Shown here: positions 37,283 through 45,520 of the stretch, piece after piece
How the letters are laid out: each line of letters starts with the position of its first letter
Position numbering within the stretch: the stretch's first letter is position 1
DNA from: Natronoarchaeum mannanilyticum
GTDB lineage: Archaea > Halobacteriota > Halobacteria > Halobacteriales > Natronoarchaeaceae
Direction of reading: 5' to 3'
NCBI RefSeq assembly: GCF_039522665.1
Contig: NZ_BAAADV010000004.1
Coordinates: forward strand, 248,001-312,000
Length of the DNA: 64,000 nt
Notes under the pieces: model-generated
The model's input: only the letters and a program-made list of their open reading frames with translations
Told to the model about the DNA's origin: nothing
Database searches by the model: none
Translations under genes and position numbers: made by a program

Positions 37283-38337
37283 TGGACGCCGAGCTCCGGG
37301 AGTTCGCGGTCGACCTCGCCGCACCGCTGGAGACCGCTTCGGGAACGATCGAGCGCCGCGAGGGCGTCCTGCTTCGCGTGTCCGAAGTGGCCGCCGCGGG
37401 CGTCGGCGAGGCGACGCCGCTGCCCGGCTGGACGGAGTCGCCGGCGACCTGTCGCGACCGCCTCGACGCGGCGAAGCGTCGCCTGAACGACGACGATCCG
37501 GCGGCCGCCCTCGAAGCCGTCGAGGGCGCCCCTGCAGCGCGCCACGCGGTCCACCTCGCGCTCGCTGACCTCCGGGCCCGACAGGACGGCGTCCCGCTGT
37601 ACCGCTATCTCGGCTCGGTCGGGCGCGTCGAGCGCGTGCCGGTCAACGCGACGATCGGCGTCGGATCGCCCGACGAGGTCGCTGCGGCCGCCCAGGGAGC
37701 GGTCGACCGCGGATTTCGGTGTCTCAAACTCAAGGTAGGGTCCGGCGCCGTCGCGGAGGATACCGAGCGCGTCGCCGCCGTCCGCGAGGCGCTCCCGCGC
37801 GGGGTCGCGCTCCGAACGGACGCCAACGGCGCCTGGGATCGCGAGCAGGCGAGCGAGGCGCTCCGTGCGTTCGCCGACAGCGACGTCGAGTACGTCGAGC
37901 AACCGCTCGACTCCGACGACCTGTCGGGCCACGCCGACCTCCGCCGGGAATCGCCCGGCGTCGGCGTCGCGCTCGACGAGTCGCTGCGGACGGCGTCGAT
38001 CGACGACGTGCTCGAAGCCGACGCGGCGGACGTCGTCGTGCTCAAACCGATGGTGCTGGGCGGCCTCGACCGTGCCCGCCGAGCAGCGCTACGCGCGCGC
38101 CGTGCCGGCGTCGCCCCGGTCGTCACGACCACCGTCGACGCCGTCGTCGCGCGCACAGGTGCGATCCACCTCGCGGCGTCGATTCCGGGCATCGAACCCT
38201 GCGGGCTGGCGACCGCCGATCGGCTCGCGGAGGACCTCGCTCCGGACCCCGCCCCCGTCGAGAGCGGCGATATCGCGGTCCCGCAGGACGACGGGCTCGG
38301 GACCGACGGGCCGTGGAGCGGAGGTGTCGACGCGTGA
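37282..38337 (+). CDS. menC: o-Succinylbenzoate synthase
   Basis: This 351-residue enolase-superfamily enzyme dehydrates SHCHC to o-succinylbenzoate. The catalytic KxK motif is seen in CLKLKVGSG near residue 155. The metal ligands appear in LRTDANGAWD, VEYVEQPLDSDD and VALDESLR, and the second catalytic Lys is in VVLKPMVLGG. The ATG overlaps the menA stop (TGATG) and the stop overlaps the GTG of menE, so all three are translated in series. Confidence 0.94.
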   Translation: MDAELREFAVDLAAPLETASGTIERREGVLLRVSEVAAAGVGEATPLPGWTESPATCRDRLDAAKRRLNDDDPAAALEAVEGAPAARHAVHLALADLRARQDGVPLYRYLGSVGRVERVPVNATIGVGSPDEVAAAAQGAVDRGFRCLKLKVGSGAVAEDTERVAAVREALPRGVALRTDANGAWDREQASEALRAFADSDVEYVEQPLDSDDLSGHADLRRESPGVGVALDESLRTASIDDVLEADAADVVVLKPMVLGGLDRARRAALRARRAGVAPVVTTTVDAVVARTGAIHLAASIPGIEPCGLATADRLAEDLAPDPAPVESGDIAVPQDDGLGTDGPWSGGVDA

Positions 38338-39941
38338 CGACCTGGCCCCAGTCGGACTGGCTCGCCGCCCGCGCCGCGGCGTCGCCCGACGCGCTCGCCG
38401 TGATCGACGCCGACGAGAGCGCCGGTAGTGACGCCGACGCGGGTGACGGGGCCGACGCCCGCTGGACCTACGCCGACCTTGACGCCGCGACCGACGCCGT
38501 CGCCCGATCGCTCGCGGCCCGCGGCGTCGGCCCCGGCGACCACGTCGGGACGCTGCTCGACACCGGCCTCCCGTTCGTGCTGGTCGTCCACGCCCTCGAC
38601 CGGCTGGGCGCCGTGCTCGTCCCGCTGAACGTCCGGCACACGCCCGGCGAACTCGCGCGAGCGTGCGACAAAGCCGACGTGACGACGCTGCTGTGCGACG
38701 CCGACACCGAGTCGAGCGCGAGCGAGGCCGCCGAGCGGTGCGACGAAGCGCCCGACGTCGTCCCGATCGACGCGATCGCACCGGCGGATCCGTCCCTCGA
38801 CGCGACCGGCCCGGACGCGACGCAGCCGGACGCCGACGCCGGATCTCTTCCGACCGTCGAGCGATCGCCCGCCGACGTGCGCGTCGTCCTGTTCACCTCG
38901 GGCACTACCGGCGAGCCGAAGGCCGTCCCGCTGACGGCGGGCAACCTGCTCGCCAGCGCCGTCGCGTCGGCGTTCCGGCTCGGCGTCGCGCCCGACGACC
39001 GCTGGCTCTGCTGTCTCCCGATGTACCACATGGGCGGGCTGGCGCCGGTCCTGCGGTCGACGCTGTACGGCACGACCGTCGTCCTCCAGTCCGAGTTCGA
39101 CGCCGAGCGCACGCCGACCGTCGCCCGCGAGCGCGGCGTCACCGGCGTCTCGCTGGTGCCGACGATGCTCCAGCGGATCTTGGATAGGGATGCCGCTCCC
39201 GATCTCCCCGACACGCTGCGATTCGTACTACTCGGCGGCGCGCCCGCCGGCGCCGACCTGATCGCGGACTGCGAGCGCCGCGACGTTCCCGTCCACCCGA
39301 CGTTCGGGATGACCGAGACGGCCTCGCAGGTCGCCACGGCGACCCCGAGGGAAGCGTTCGAGCACGAGGGGACCGTCGGCCGCCCGCTGTTCGGAACGAC
39401 GGTGACGGTCGTCGACGAGGACGGCGACCCGCTGCCGGCCGGCGAGACGGGCGAGCTCGTCGTCGACGGCCCGACCGTGACGCCGGGGTACTACGGCGAC
39501 TCCGCGGCGACCGAGGCGTCGTTCGGCGCGCACGGGCTGCACACCGGCGACGTGGGCTACCGCGACGATGGCGGGCGCCTGTGGGTGCTCAACCGTCGCG
39601 ACGACCGGATCGTCACCGGCGGCGAGAACGTCGATCCCGGCGAGGTAGTGGGGGCGCTCCGCGAACACCCGAAGATCCGCGACGCGGCGGTCGTCGGCCT
39701 CGACGACGCGGAGTGGGGCGAGCGCGTCGCCGCGCTCGTCGTCCCCGAGCGAGACGCGGACGAAGGTGCGAACGCGGCGTCAGTCGCGCTCGACGCCGAC
39801 GCGGTGCGCGAGCACTGCCGCGAGCGACTGGCGGGGTACAAGCTCCCGAGAACGGTGACATTTGCGGACGAACTCCCCAGAACGGCGTCGGGGACAGTCG
39901 ACCGAGAGCGCGTCCGCGCGGCGCTCCGGGGCGCGGAGTAG
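38334..39941 (+). CDS. menE: o-Succinylbenzoate-CoA ligase
   Basis: This 535-residue ANL-family ligase activates o-succinylbenzoate with ATP and CoA. It has the P-loop-like LFTSGTTGEPKAVPLTAGN near residue 180, HPTFGMTETASQV, YRDDGGRLWVLNRRDDRIVTGGENVDP with the hinge Asp and Arg, and the C-terminal catalytic Lys in LPRTASGTVDRE. In that last motif the usual Lys position is not obvious (TASGTVDR against typical T-x-x-GK), so the acyl-adenylation Lys may be replaced. This is worth checking by alignment. The GTG start overlaps the menC stop. Confidence 0.93.
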   Translation: MTTWPQSDWLAARAAASPDALAVIDADESAGSDADAGDGADARWTYADLDAATDAVARSLAARGVGPGDHVGTLLDTGLPFVLVVHALDRLGAVLVPLNVRHTPGELARACDKADVTTLLCDADTESSASEAAERCDEAPDVVPIDAIAPADPSLDATGPDATQPDADAGSLPTVERSPADVRVVLFTSGTTGEPKAVPLTAGNLLASAVASAFRLGVAPDDRWLCCLPMYHMGGLAPVLRSTLYGTTVVLQSEFDAERTPTVARERGVTGVSLVPTMLQRILDRDAAPDLPDTLRFVLLGGAPAGADLIADCERRDVPVHPTFGMTETASQVATATPREAFEHEGTVGRPLFGTTVTVVDEDGDPLPAGETGELVVDGPTVTPGYYGDSAATEASFGAHGLHTGDVGYRDDGGRLWVLNRRDDRIVTGGENVDPGEVVGALREHPKIRDAAVVGLDDAEWGERVAALVVPERDADEGANAASVALDADAVREHCRERLAGYKLPRTVTFADELPRTASGTVDRERVRAALRGAE

Positions 39942-39978
39942 CGACTGGCAGGCGAGGGCGTCGGCGTGCGTCGAGAAC

Positions 39979-40278
39979 TTAGCGGTCGTCGTCGGAATCG
40001 ACTTCGGAGACGGTGATCGCGCCGTGGCTGGTGACGGTGATTTCGCAGCCGGCGTACCGGAACCGCACGCGGACCGGCTCGCCCGCGGGGAGGGGGTCGT
40101 CGGATCGGACGACGTCGTCCAGCCGGTCGCCGTCGATCGCGTCGTACAGCGGCGGTAACTCGTCCTGCTCTAGGTCGCGAACTTCGGCGACCGCCTCCGT
40201 CACGACCGTACTCGGTTGCTCGTCGGGATCGAACGTGAATCGCCGGCCGGTGTCACGGTCGTCGCTGCCGTCACTCAT
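39979..40278 (-). CDS. HalOD1 domain protein
   Basis: This 99-residue protein consists of one HalOD1 output domain. It has TVVTEAVAEVRDLEQDELPPLYDAIDGDRLD (seen as AVAEVRDLEQDELPPLYDAI), then VRVRFRYAGCEITVTSHGAITV. The family is haloarchaea-specific and thought to be a signalling output module. Its ATG lies 8 nt inside the end of the Lrp gene, so the two are co-translated and probably act together. Confidence 0.85.
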   Translation of the reverse strand: MSDGSDDRDTGRRFTFDPDEQPSTVVTEAVAEVRDLEQDELPPLYDAIDGDRLDDVVRSDDPLPAGEPVRVRFRYAGCEITVTSHGAITVSEVDSDDDR

Positions 40279-40747
40279 CGTCGCCCTCGACGAGATCCTG
40301 CCCGAAGTGGTCGAACGGCTGGACGCGGGTGCTCTTGAGAATCTTCGAGTTCACGACGTCGAGACCGAGCTCGGCGAGGTCGTCGCTGATTCGGGCGATG
40401 TCGTCGGTGTCGGTGCCGACCGCCTCGACCTGCAGGTTGTCGCTGCCGTTGAGCACCTCCTGAGTCTGGACGACGCCGCTGACCGAACAGGCCTCGGCGG
40501 CGAGTCGGTCTCGGTCGGCGCTGTCGGCCCTGCAGATGAACAACACGTGCAACTGGAGGCCGGCCTTGTCGTAGTCGATGTCGGGCTGGTACCCGCGAAT
40601 CACTCCCTCGTCCTCTAGTTGCTCGATGCGGTTCCGGACGGTGCTGGCGGACACGCCGACGCGCTCGCCCATCTCTTTGGTCGTTACGTGTCTCGCGTCC
40701 CGCTGGAGGAGATAGAGAATTCCCTTGTCTACCTCGTCGAGTTCCAT
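40271..40747 (-). CDS. Lrp/AsnC family transcriptional regulator
   Basis: This 158-residue regulator has an N-terminal winged HTH (LDEVDKGILYLLQRDARHVTTKEMGERVGVSASTVRNRIEQLEDEGVI, residues 2-50; key part VSASTVRNRIEQLE). A RAM-like ligand-binding domain follows, with VVQTQEVLNGSDNLQVEAV. The ATG at 40747 gives the usual family start. Upstream codons TTG and GTG near 40801 would lie at or before the predicted transcription start. It is co-transcribed with HalOD1. Palindromes in its upstream region are candidate autoregulatory sites. Confidence 0.92.
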   Translation of the reverse strand: MELDEVDKGILYLLQRDARHVTTKEMGERVGVSASTVRNRIEQLEDEGVIRGYQPDIDYDKAGLQLHVLFICRADSADRDRLAAEACSVSGVVQTQEVLNGSDNLQVEAVGTDTDDIARISDDLAELGLDVVNSKILKSTRVQPFDHFGQDLVEGDDE

Positions 40748-40810
40748 CTCATGGTCAGTCGGTTCCTCCCCTAAATCATGTTTTCGTATTCTCGGCACCA
40801 ATACGTGCGC

Positions 40811-40898
40811 ATTTTATAAAAACATCCATACATATTGCGTTTTTCGCACGTTATCGTGCACTCGAAATTGGTGTTGTCAGGGTTTATGCGAAATAAAC
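40811..40898 (-). promoter_or_regulatory. lrp promoter region with two upstream palindromes
   Basis: A strong TATA box (TTTATAAAAT on the minus strand, 40811-40820) is preceded upstream by GCACG-TTAT-CGTGC at 40846-40859. Further on lies GTTTAT-GCGAA-ATAAAC at 40882-40898. Both are perfect inverted repeats. The area 40748-41041 between lrp and the NRDE gene holds no other gene. Confidence 0.55.
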
Positions 40899-41010
40899 AC
40901 CCGTCGGCTCGGCGCGATGGCAGTTTCCTCTATCGGTTCTCGGGCGCACAGTTCGAGGCTCGTCGACGACGGGCCCCGCGGCGAGCGGAAACGACGCCGT
41001 TCGACAGTGG

Positions 41011-41018
41011 CTTTATCG
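41011..41018 (+). promoter_or_regulatory. TATA box of the NRDE-family gene
   Basis: CTTTATCG is centred about 28 nt before the GTG start at 41042. This fits a leaderless message and supports the GTG over upstream codons. Confidence 0.5.
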
Positions 41019-41041
41019 CCGTCCTCACCGTACGTTCCCGC

Positions 41042-41788
41042 GTGTGCACGCTGACGCTCGCCTGGCAGGTGTTTCCCGACACGCCCGTCGCGGTCGCGGC
41101 GAACCGCGACGAAGCCGACGGTCGGCCGTCCGAGCCGCCCGAGGTGCTAGAGCGCGATCCGCGGGTCGTCGCGCCGCGGGACGCCGAAGCGGGGGGTACC
41201 TGGATCGGGTACAACGACCGGGGACTCCTCGTCGCGATCACCAACCGGTGGATCGACGCGGATCTCGCCGGCGAGCGCTCGCGCGGCCTGCTCGTCCGCG
41301 ACGCGCTTCGGCGGCCCAGCGCCGAGGCTGCGGGTCGATTCGTCGAGTCCGAGGTTCGCGAGCGGGAGTACGACGGGTTCAACCTCGCGGTGGCCGACGC
41401 CGGCGCGGCGCTGTACTACGAGTGGTCGGGCACCCTGGACTTCCGCCAGCTCGACCCCGGCGTCCACGTCGTCGTCAACGTCGGCGCCGACGGCCGGTTT
41501 TCGATTCCTAAAATACGGCCCGACGCCGGTGAACGGCAAGCCGAGAACGCGACGCGGCTCCGCGAGGCGCTCGCGGTCGAACCCGGCGAGACGGCGACCG
41601 CCTGGCTCGACCGGGCGGGCGACGCACTGGGCGACCACGAGTTCGGCGTCTGCGTCCACGGCGACGGATACGGGACGCAGTCCTCGTCGCTCGTCGCCGT
41701 CGGTGGGTCGGGCGCGACCTACCGGTTCGCAGACGGGCCGCCGTGCGAGGCCGATTACGAAGACGTGACCCTCTCTGTCGACGAGTGA
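41042..41788 (+). CDS. NRDE (TANGO2-like) family protein
   Basis: This 248-residue protein starts GTG-TGC, giving Met-Cys-Thr, the typical NRDE N-terminus in which Cys2 can become an N-terminal nucleophile. VAVAANRDEADGRPSEPPEV holds the NRDE motif that names the family. GGTWIGYNDRGLLVAITNR follows, also conserved. Human TANGO2 is linked to Golgi organisation and haem or lipid metabolism, but the activity in archaea is unknown. The start is supported by a TATA box 28 nt upstream. Confidence 0.9.
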   Translation: MCTLTLAWQVFPDTPVAVAANRDEADGRPSEPPEVLERDPRVVAPRDAEAGGTWIGYNDRGLLVAITNRWIDADLAGERSRGLLVRDALRRPSAEAAGRFVESEVREREYDGFNLAVADAGAALYYEWSGTLDFRQLDPGVHVVVNVGADGRFSIPKIRPDAGERQAENATRLREALAVEPGETATAWLDRAGDALGDHEFGVCVHGDGYGTQSSSLVAVGGSGATYRFADGPPCEADYEDVTLSVDE

Positions 41789-41885
41789 CCGGCGGAGTTG
41801 GCGGTCCTCGTTTCCGGTCCGATCGACTCTTTGCCGGCGGAGTTGGCGGTCCTCGTTTCCGGTCCGATCGACTCTTTGCCGGCGG
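41789..41885. repeat. Tandem repeat, 45-bp unit, two full copies plus 7 bp
   Basis: The unit starting CCGGCGGAGTTGGCGG and ending CGACTCTTTG occurs at 41789-41833 and identically at 41834-41878. The first seven bases occur again at 41879-41885. It lies right after the NRDE stop codon and before dnaJ, so it is in a 3' or 5' untranslated stretch. Confidence 0.9.
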
Positions 41886-41960
41886 TTTCGCGACGGCGCG
41901 ACGCTGGCCCGGCCGAGCCGTTCTTTTCAAGTGTCCCAACCGTCTACGTCGCTACAACGA

Positions 41961-43166
41961 ATGAGCGAGGACTTCTACGATATTCTCGGCGTGAGTCGGG
42001 ACGCGTCCGAGGACGAGATCCAGCAGGCCTATCGAAAGAAAGCCAGCGAGCTTCATCCCGACGTCAGCGACGATCCGAACGCCGAGGAGAAGTTCAAGAA
42101 GGCACAGAAGGCAAAGGAGGTGCTGACCGACGAAGAAAAACGCAACGCCTACGACCGCCTCGGTCACGAGCGCTTCGAGGAGGCCGAGAAGCACGGCGGC
42201 TTCGACGGCGGCCGCGGCGGTGGCGGCGCGGGCGGCCCGTTCGGAGGTGCGGGCGGCGCTGGCGGTCCGTTCGGCGGCGGTGGCGGGGGCGGCCCGTTCG
42301 GCGGCGCAGGCGGCGGCGGAGGCGGCGGCATGGGCGACATCTTCGACCAGATCTTCGGCGGCGGTGGGGGCGGCCGTGGCGACTCCGGTCGCGGCGCCGA
42401 CCTCCGGACGTCGCTGGAACTCGACCTCGAGGAGGCCTACGAGGGCGCACAGAAGGAAGTGACAGTGCGCCGCCCCGAGAACTGCGACACCTGCGGCGGC
42501 GCCGGACACCCGCCCGACGCCGACTCGCGGACCTGTCCGCAGTGTGAGGGCCAGGGCCAGGTCACGCAGGTCCAGCAGACGCCGCTCGGCCGCGTCCAGC
42601 AGACCCAGACCTGTCCGCACTGTTCCGGCCAGGGCGAACTGTACGACGAGACCTGCGGCGACTGCGGCGGCGAGGGGGAAGTGACCAACACCTCGACGCT
42701 GACCGTCGACATCCCCGCGGGCATCCAGGACGGCCAGACGCTCCGGATGGAAAACGAGGGCGCGCCGGGCGACACCCGTCGGCGGAACGGCGACCTGCTG
42801 ATCGAGGTGGCGGTCGCGGACCACCCGGACTTCGAGCGCGACGGCGACGATCTCCAGCACCGCGAGCCGATCTCGTTCCCGCAGGCGACGTTCGGCGACA
42901 CGATCGAGGTGCCGACGCTCGACGGCCCCGTCGAGATGGACGTCCCCGAGGGGACCCAGAGCGGCGAGACGTTCCGCCTGGAGAACAAGGGGATGCCCCG
43001 GCTCCGCGGCCGGGGACAGGGCGACCTCTACGTGCAGGTTCAGGTCGTCACGCCCGACTCGCTCAACGAGGAGCAGCGCGAGGCCCTCGAACAGTTCGCG
43101 GAGGCCGGCGGCGAGGAGATCGACGTCGAGACCGGCTTCTTCGAGAAGATCAAGAACTCGTTCTGA
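41961..43166 (+). CDS. dnaJ: Molecular chaperone DnaJ (type I)
   Basis: This 401-residue Hsp40 stimulates DnaK. The J domain (residues 3-70) has FYDILGVSRDASEDEIQQAY and the HPD of ELHPDVSD. A Gly/Phe-rich segment (about residues 80-145) follows. Four CxxCxGxG zinc repeats come next (CDTCGGAG, CPQCEGQG, CPHCSGQG, CGDCGGEG), then a C-terminal peptide-binding region. No dnaK or grpE is adjacent, which is unusual since dnaK-dnaJ are often neighbours in archaea. The 45-bp tandem repeat sits upstream. Confidence 0.96.
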   Translation: MSEDFYDILGVSRDASEDEIQQAYRKKASELHPDVSDDPNAEEKFKKAQKAKEVLTDEEKRNAYDRLGHERFEEAEKHGGFDGGRGGGGAGGPFGGAGGAGGPFGGGGGGGPFGGAGGGGGGGMGDIFDQIFGGGGGGRGDSGRGADLRTSLELDLEEAYEGAQKEVTVRRPENCDTCGGAGHPPDADSRTCPQCEGQGQVTQVQQTPLGRVQQTQTCPHCSGQGELYDETCGDCGGEGEVTNTSTLTVDIPAGIQDGQTLRMENEGAPGDTRRRNGDLLIEVAVADHPDFERDGDDLQHREPISFPQATFGDTIEVPTLDGPVEMDVPEGTQSGETFRLENKGMPRLRGRGQGDLYVQVQVVTPDSLNEEQREALEQFAEAGGEEIDVETGFFEKIKNSF

Positions 43167-43288
43167 GCGGTTTCGACCGGTTCTGCGCCACGTTTTCGCC
43201 GCTCTTCCGTCCCCCCGAGTTTCCGACCGTGTTCCGCAAGTGATCGACCGTAAACGGTAGCTAACACGCAAGTAACCGGTGAGTAACT

Positions 43289-43828
43289 ATGGGGTATCCG
43301 GGTGTTCCCGCTGACGAGGGAACACGCGACATGACCGAGACCGATCCCGACGGTGCGGGCGCCCCGACCGGAAGCGTTCTCGTGACCGGCCCGGCGCCGG
43401 AGCGATTCGAGCGCGCGACCGAACTGCTGACCGACGAGGCGGTCGTCGTCCCGGGGGTCGACGACGGCCTCGACGAGTCGCTCGCGGCGGCCGACCTCGA
43501 CGTCGCCGCGGTGCCGGAGAGCGAGGACGCGCTCCCGCCCTCCGAGCTCGGCATCGCCGTTTCGGATCGGGTCGCACGCCGCGAAGATCCGGATATCCTC
43601 GTGGACGGCGACGCCGTCGCCGACGCGGAATCGGTCTGCCCGTTCACGCTGTTCCGGTTCCTCCACTTGCTGCGGTGGCGCGTGGCGGGCACCGACGGTC
43701 GCCTCGTGTGTACCCTCGGGGATGCAGTCGATCCGATCACCGTCGAGACGATCGACGAGGTGTTCGACGAGCGCGTCCGGCTGGAGTCGATCCGGGACCG
43801 CCGACGCGTCGGCGGGCTCTCGCCGTGA
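43289..43828 (+). CDS. Haloarchaeal conserved hypothetical protein
   Basis: This is an acidic protein of 179 residues from the ATG at 43289, or 165 from the ATG at 43331. It reads GSVLVTGPAPERFERATELL near the start and ends with a helical, basic tail. The beginning recalls the P-loop-less RecA/KaiC-like DUF7504 group, but there is no Walker motif and I would not name a function. A box CGTAAACGG about 30-35 nt before 43289 favours the first start. It is followed by the ANL-like orphan. Confidence 0.65.
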   Translation: MGYPGVPADEGTRDMTETDPDGAGAPTGSVLVTGPAPERFERATELLTDEAVVVPGVDDGLDESLAAADLDVAAVPESEDALPPSELGIAVSDRVARREDPDILVDGDAVADAESVCPFTLFRFLHLLRWRVAGTDGRLVCTLGDAVDPITVETIDEVFDERVRLESIRDRRRVGGLSP

Positions 43829-43952
43829 CGCCCGCTCGTCGATGATCGGTGCGTGACGCGACTTGCGGCGACCAGTGCGTGCCGCCGGGGACACGGGGGT
43901 GATCCCGGCGGGAATCTACGTTCTTTTGGCGGCGGCGTCCGAACGAGCGCGC

Positions 43953-44678
43953 ATGGAGAGTCTCGACGATGTCGTCGCGCGGGAGCGGCGCTCGCAGGAC
44001 CTCGCCGTCAGGGCCGCCGGCGAGCCCGAGCGAACGTACACCTACCACCGTTTCTGTACGACCGCCTGGAAGACGGGGAACTTCCTGCGACACCTCGGCG
44101 TCGGCGACGACGTGGCCGTCGGCGTCGCAGCCGATCCGGTCCCCCAGTCGCTGCTCGCCTTTTTCGGGACGGCGCTGCTGGGCGGCCGGACGCGCTTCGA
44201 TCCCCCGCGGGCGTGGGACGGGCGCGCCGCGGTCGCCCGGAGCGACGCCGTCGCGGAGTACGACCTGCCCGCGGGCGGACAACGAGTGGGCTACGGCGAC
44301 GATCCCGCCGATCCCGCGACGCGCTACTTCGAGGAGGAGGTCTGGAGCGAGAACCCCTCGTTCCCGCCGGTCGATCGCGACCCGAGTACGGCCGCGCTCG
44401 AAGACGCCGAACGCCGGTACTCGCACCGCGAACTCGTGGACGCGGCGTCGACCGCGGTCGAGGAGTTCGATCTCGACGCCGACGACGCCGTGGCGGTGCG
44501 AGCGTCGCTCGCCGATCCCCGAACGGTCGTCGCGGGCGCGCTCGCGCCGCTGATCGCCGGCGGTTCCGTGTTGTTCCCCGGCGCGGACGCCGAGGGTGAC
44601 GTAGCGGTGACGCCCGGGGGAAATGGGGGAGACGCCCCCGAACCGCGAACGATCGCGCTCGACGCGGTTTCGCTCTGA
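43953..44678 (+). CDS. Orphan protein with two adenylate-forming (ANL) N-lobe-like repeats
   Basis: This 241-residue protein resembles only the beginning of acyl-CoA synthetases, and does so twice. Residues 27-85 read RTYTYHRFCTTAWKTGNFL then GVGDDVAVGVAAD then LLGGRTRFDPP. Residues about 150-205 read RRYSHRELVDAASTAVEEF then LDADDAVAVRAS then LIAGGSVLFPG. Each matches the T-Y-x-E-L...GV-x-x-G-D-x-V-A pattern of the ANL N-lobe. The catalytic motifs (SSGTTGxPK, hinge, C-terminal Lys) are absent, so it is unlikely to be an active ligase. It is convergent with an acetyl-CoA synthetase remnant. Confidence 0.7.
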   Translation: MESLDDVVARERRSQDLAVRAAGEPERTYTYHRFCTTAWKTGNFLRHLGVGDDVAVGVAADPVPQSLLAFFGTALLGGRTRFDPPRAWDGRAAVARSDAVAEYDLPAGGQRVGYGDDPADPATRYFEEEVWSENPSFPPVDRDPSTAALEDAERRYSHRELVDAASTAVEEFDLDADDAVAVRASLADPRTVVAGALAPLIAGGSVLFPGADAEGDVAVTPGGNGGDAPEPRTIALDAVSL

Positions 44679-44723
44679 GCGGCGGCGTCCGGACGCCGCT
44701 GCGACGCCGGAGCCGAGCGTCGC

Positions 44724-45383
44724 TCAGTGCTTCGCCTCGATGCCGTCCAGCGCCTCGGGGTTCTCGATGCTGGAGAGGTCGCCGGGATCCTCGCCGGCGT
44801 AGGCCGCGGCCATCGCTCGGCGGATGATCTTCCCGCTCTGGGTCTTGGGGAACTCCTCGACGAACAGCACGTCGCGCGGTCGGAACGGCTTGCCCAGTTC
44901 GGCGCCGACGTGTTCGCGGAGTTCGACCCGGAGATCCTCGGTTTCCTTCGAATCGGGTTCGAGCACGACGTAGGCGACGACGGCCTGTCCGGTCGTCTCG
45001 TCGGGGACGCCGACGGCGGCGGCCTGGTTGACCGCGTCGCCGGTCTCGACGCCGCGGGCCGCCAGCGCGTTGGCGACGCCGTTCGCCTCGGCACCGAGGT
45101 CGCCGAACGTCATCTTGCGGACCTCGCCCTCCTCGCCCTCCCAGCACACGGCGACGTCCTCGCGCGCCTCGGCGTCGGCGGCGTGGCGGTCGACGACGTT
45201 GTGGGCCGCGTTGATCCGACCGCCGGGGTACCAGTCGGTGAACTGGGGTCCCTCGCAGTCGTCCCGCACCGCGTCGTAGTCCTCGATGTCGTACCGTTGC
45301 ATGAACTCGTAGACGTTCGTCGACTCGACGAACTCGCGGGAGGACTCGTGGACGACCTCGTCGGCGTCGCTGAGGGATGGCAT
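44724..45383 (-). pseudogene. Acetyl-CoA synthetase-like gene with in-frame internal deletion
   Basis: The 219-residue product joins the N-terminal ACS region to the C-terminal domain. The N-terminal part shows TDWYPGGRINAAHNVVDRHA, then VRKMTFGDLGAEANGVANAL. The C-terminal part shows AAAVGVPDETTGQAVVAYV, FRPRDVLFVEEFPKTQSGKI and the catalytic Lys in SGKIIRR. Roughly 400 residues normally between them, with the SSGTTGKPKG loop, the acyl pocket and the hinge, are missing. The join is at GVETGDAVNQ, where both sides would read about Gly-Asp-x-Val. The frame stays open throughout, so it may still be translated, but adenylation is impossible. It is divergent from the GNAT gene. Confidence 0.8.
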
Positions 45384-45520
45384 GGCGTGGGTGGGGATTT
45401 TGCACGAACGATTCAGAAGTTTCGCGCGAGCGGTGAGTTCGGACGGTCGTTCCCGCGACCGCGGGACGAACGGCCACCGCCTCGGTAACGTCTTTACCCG
45501 CGGGGCGCGTAGTATCACGC

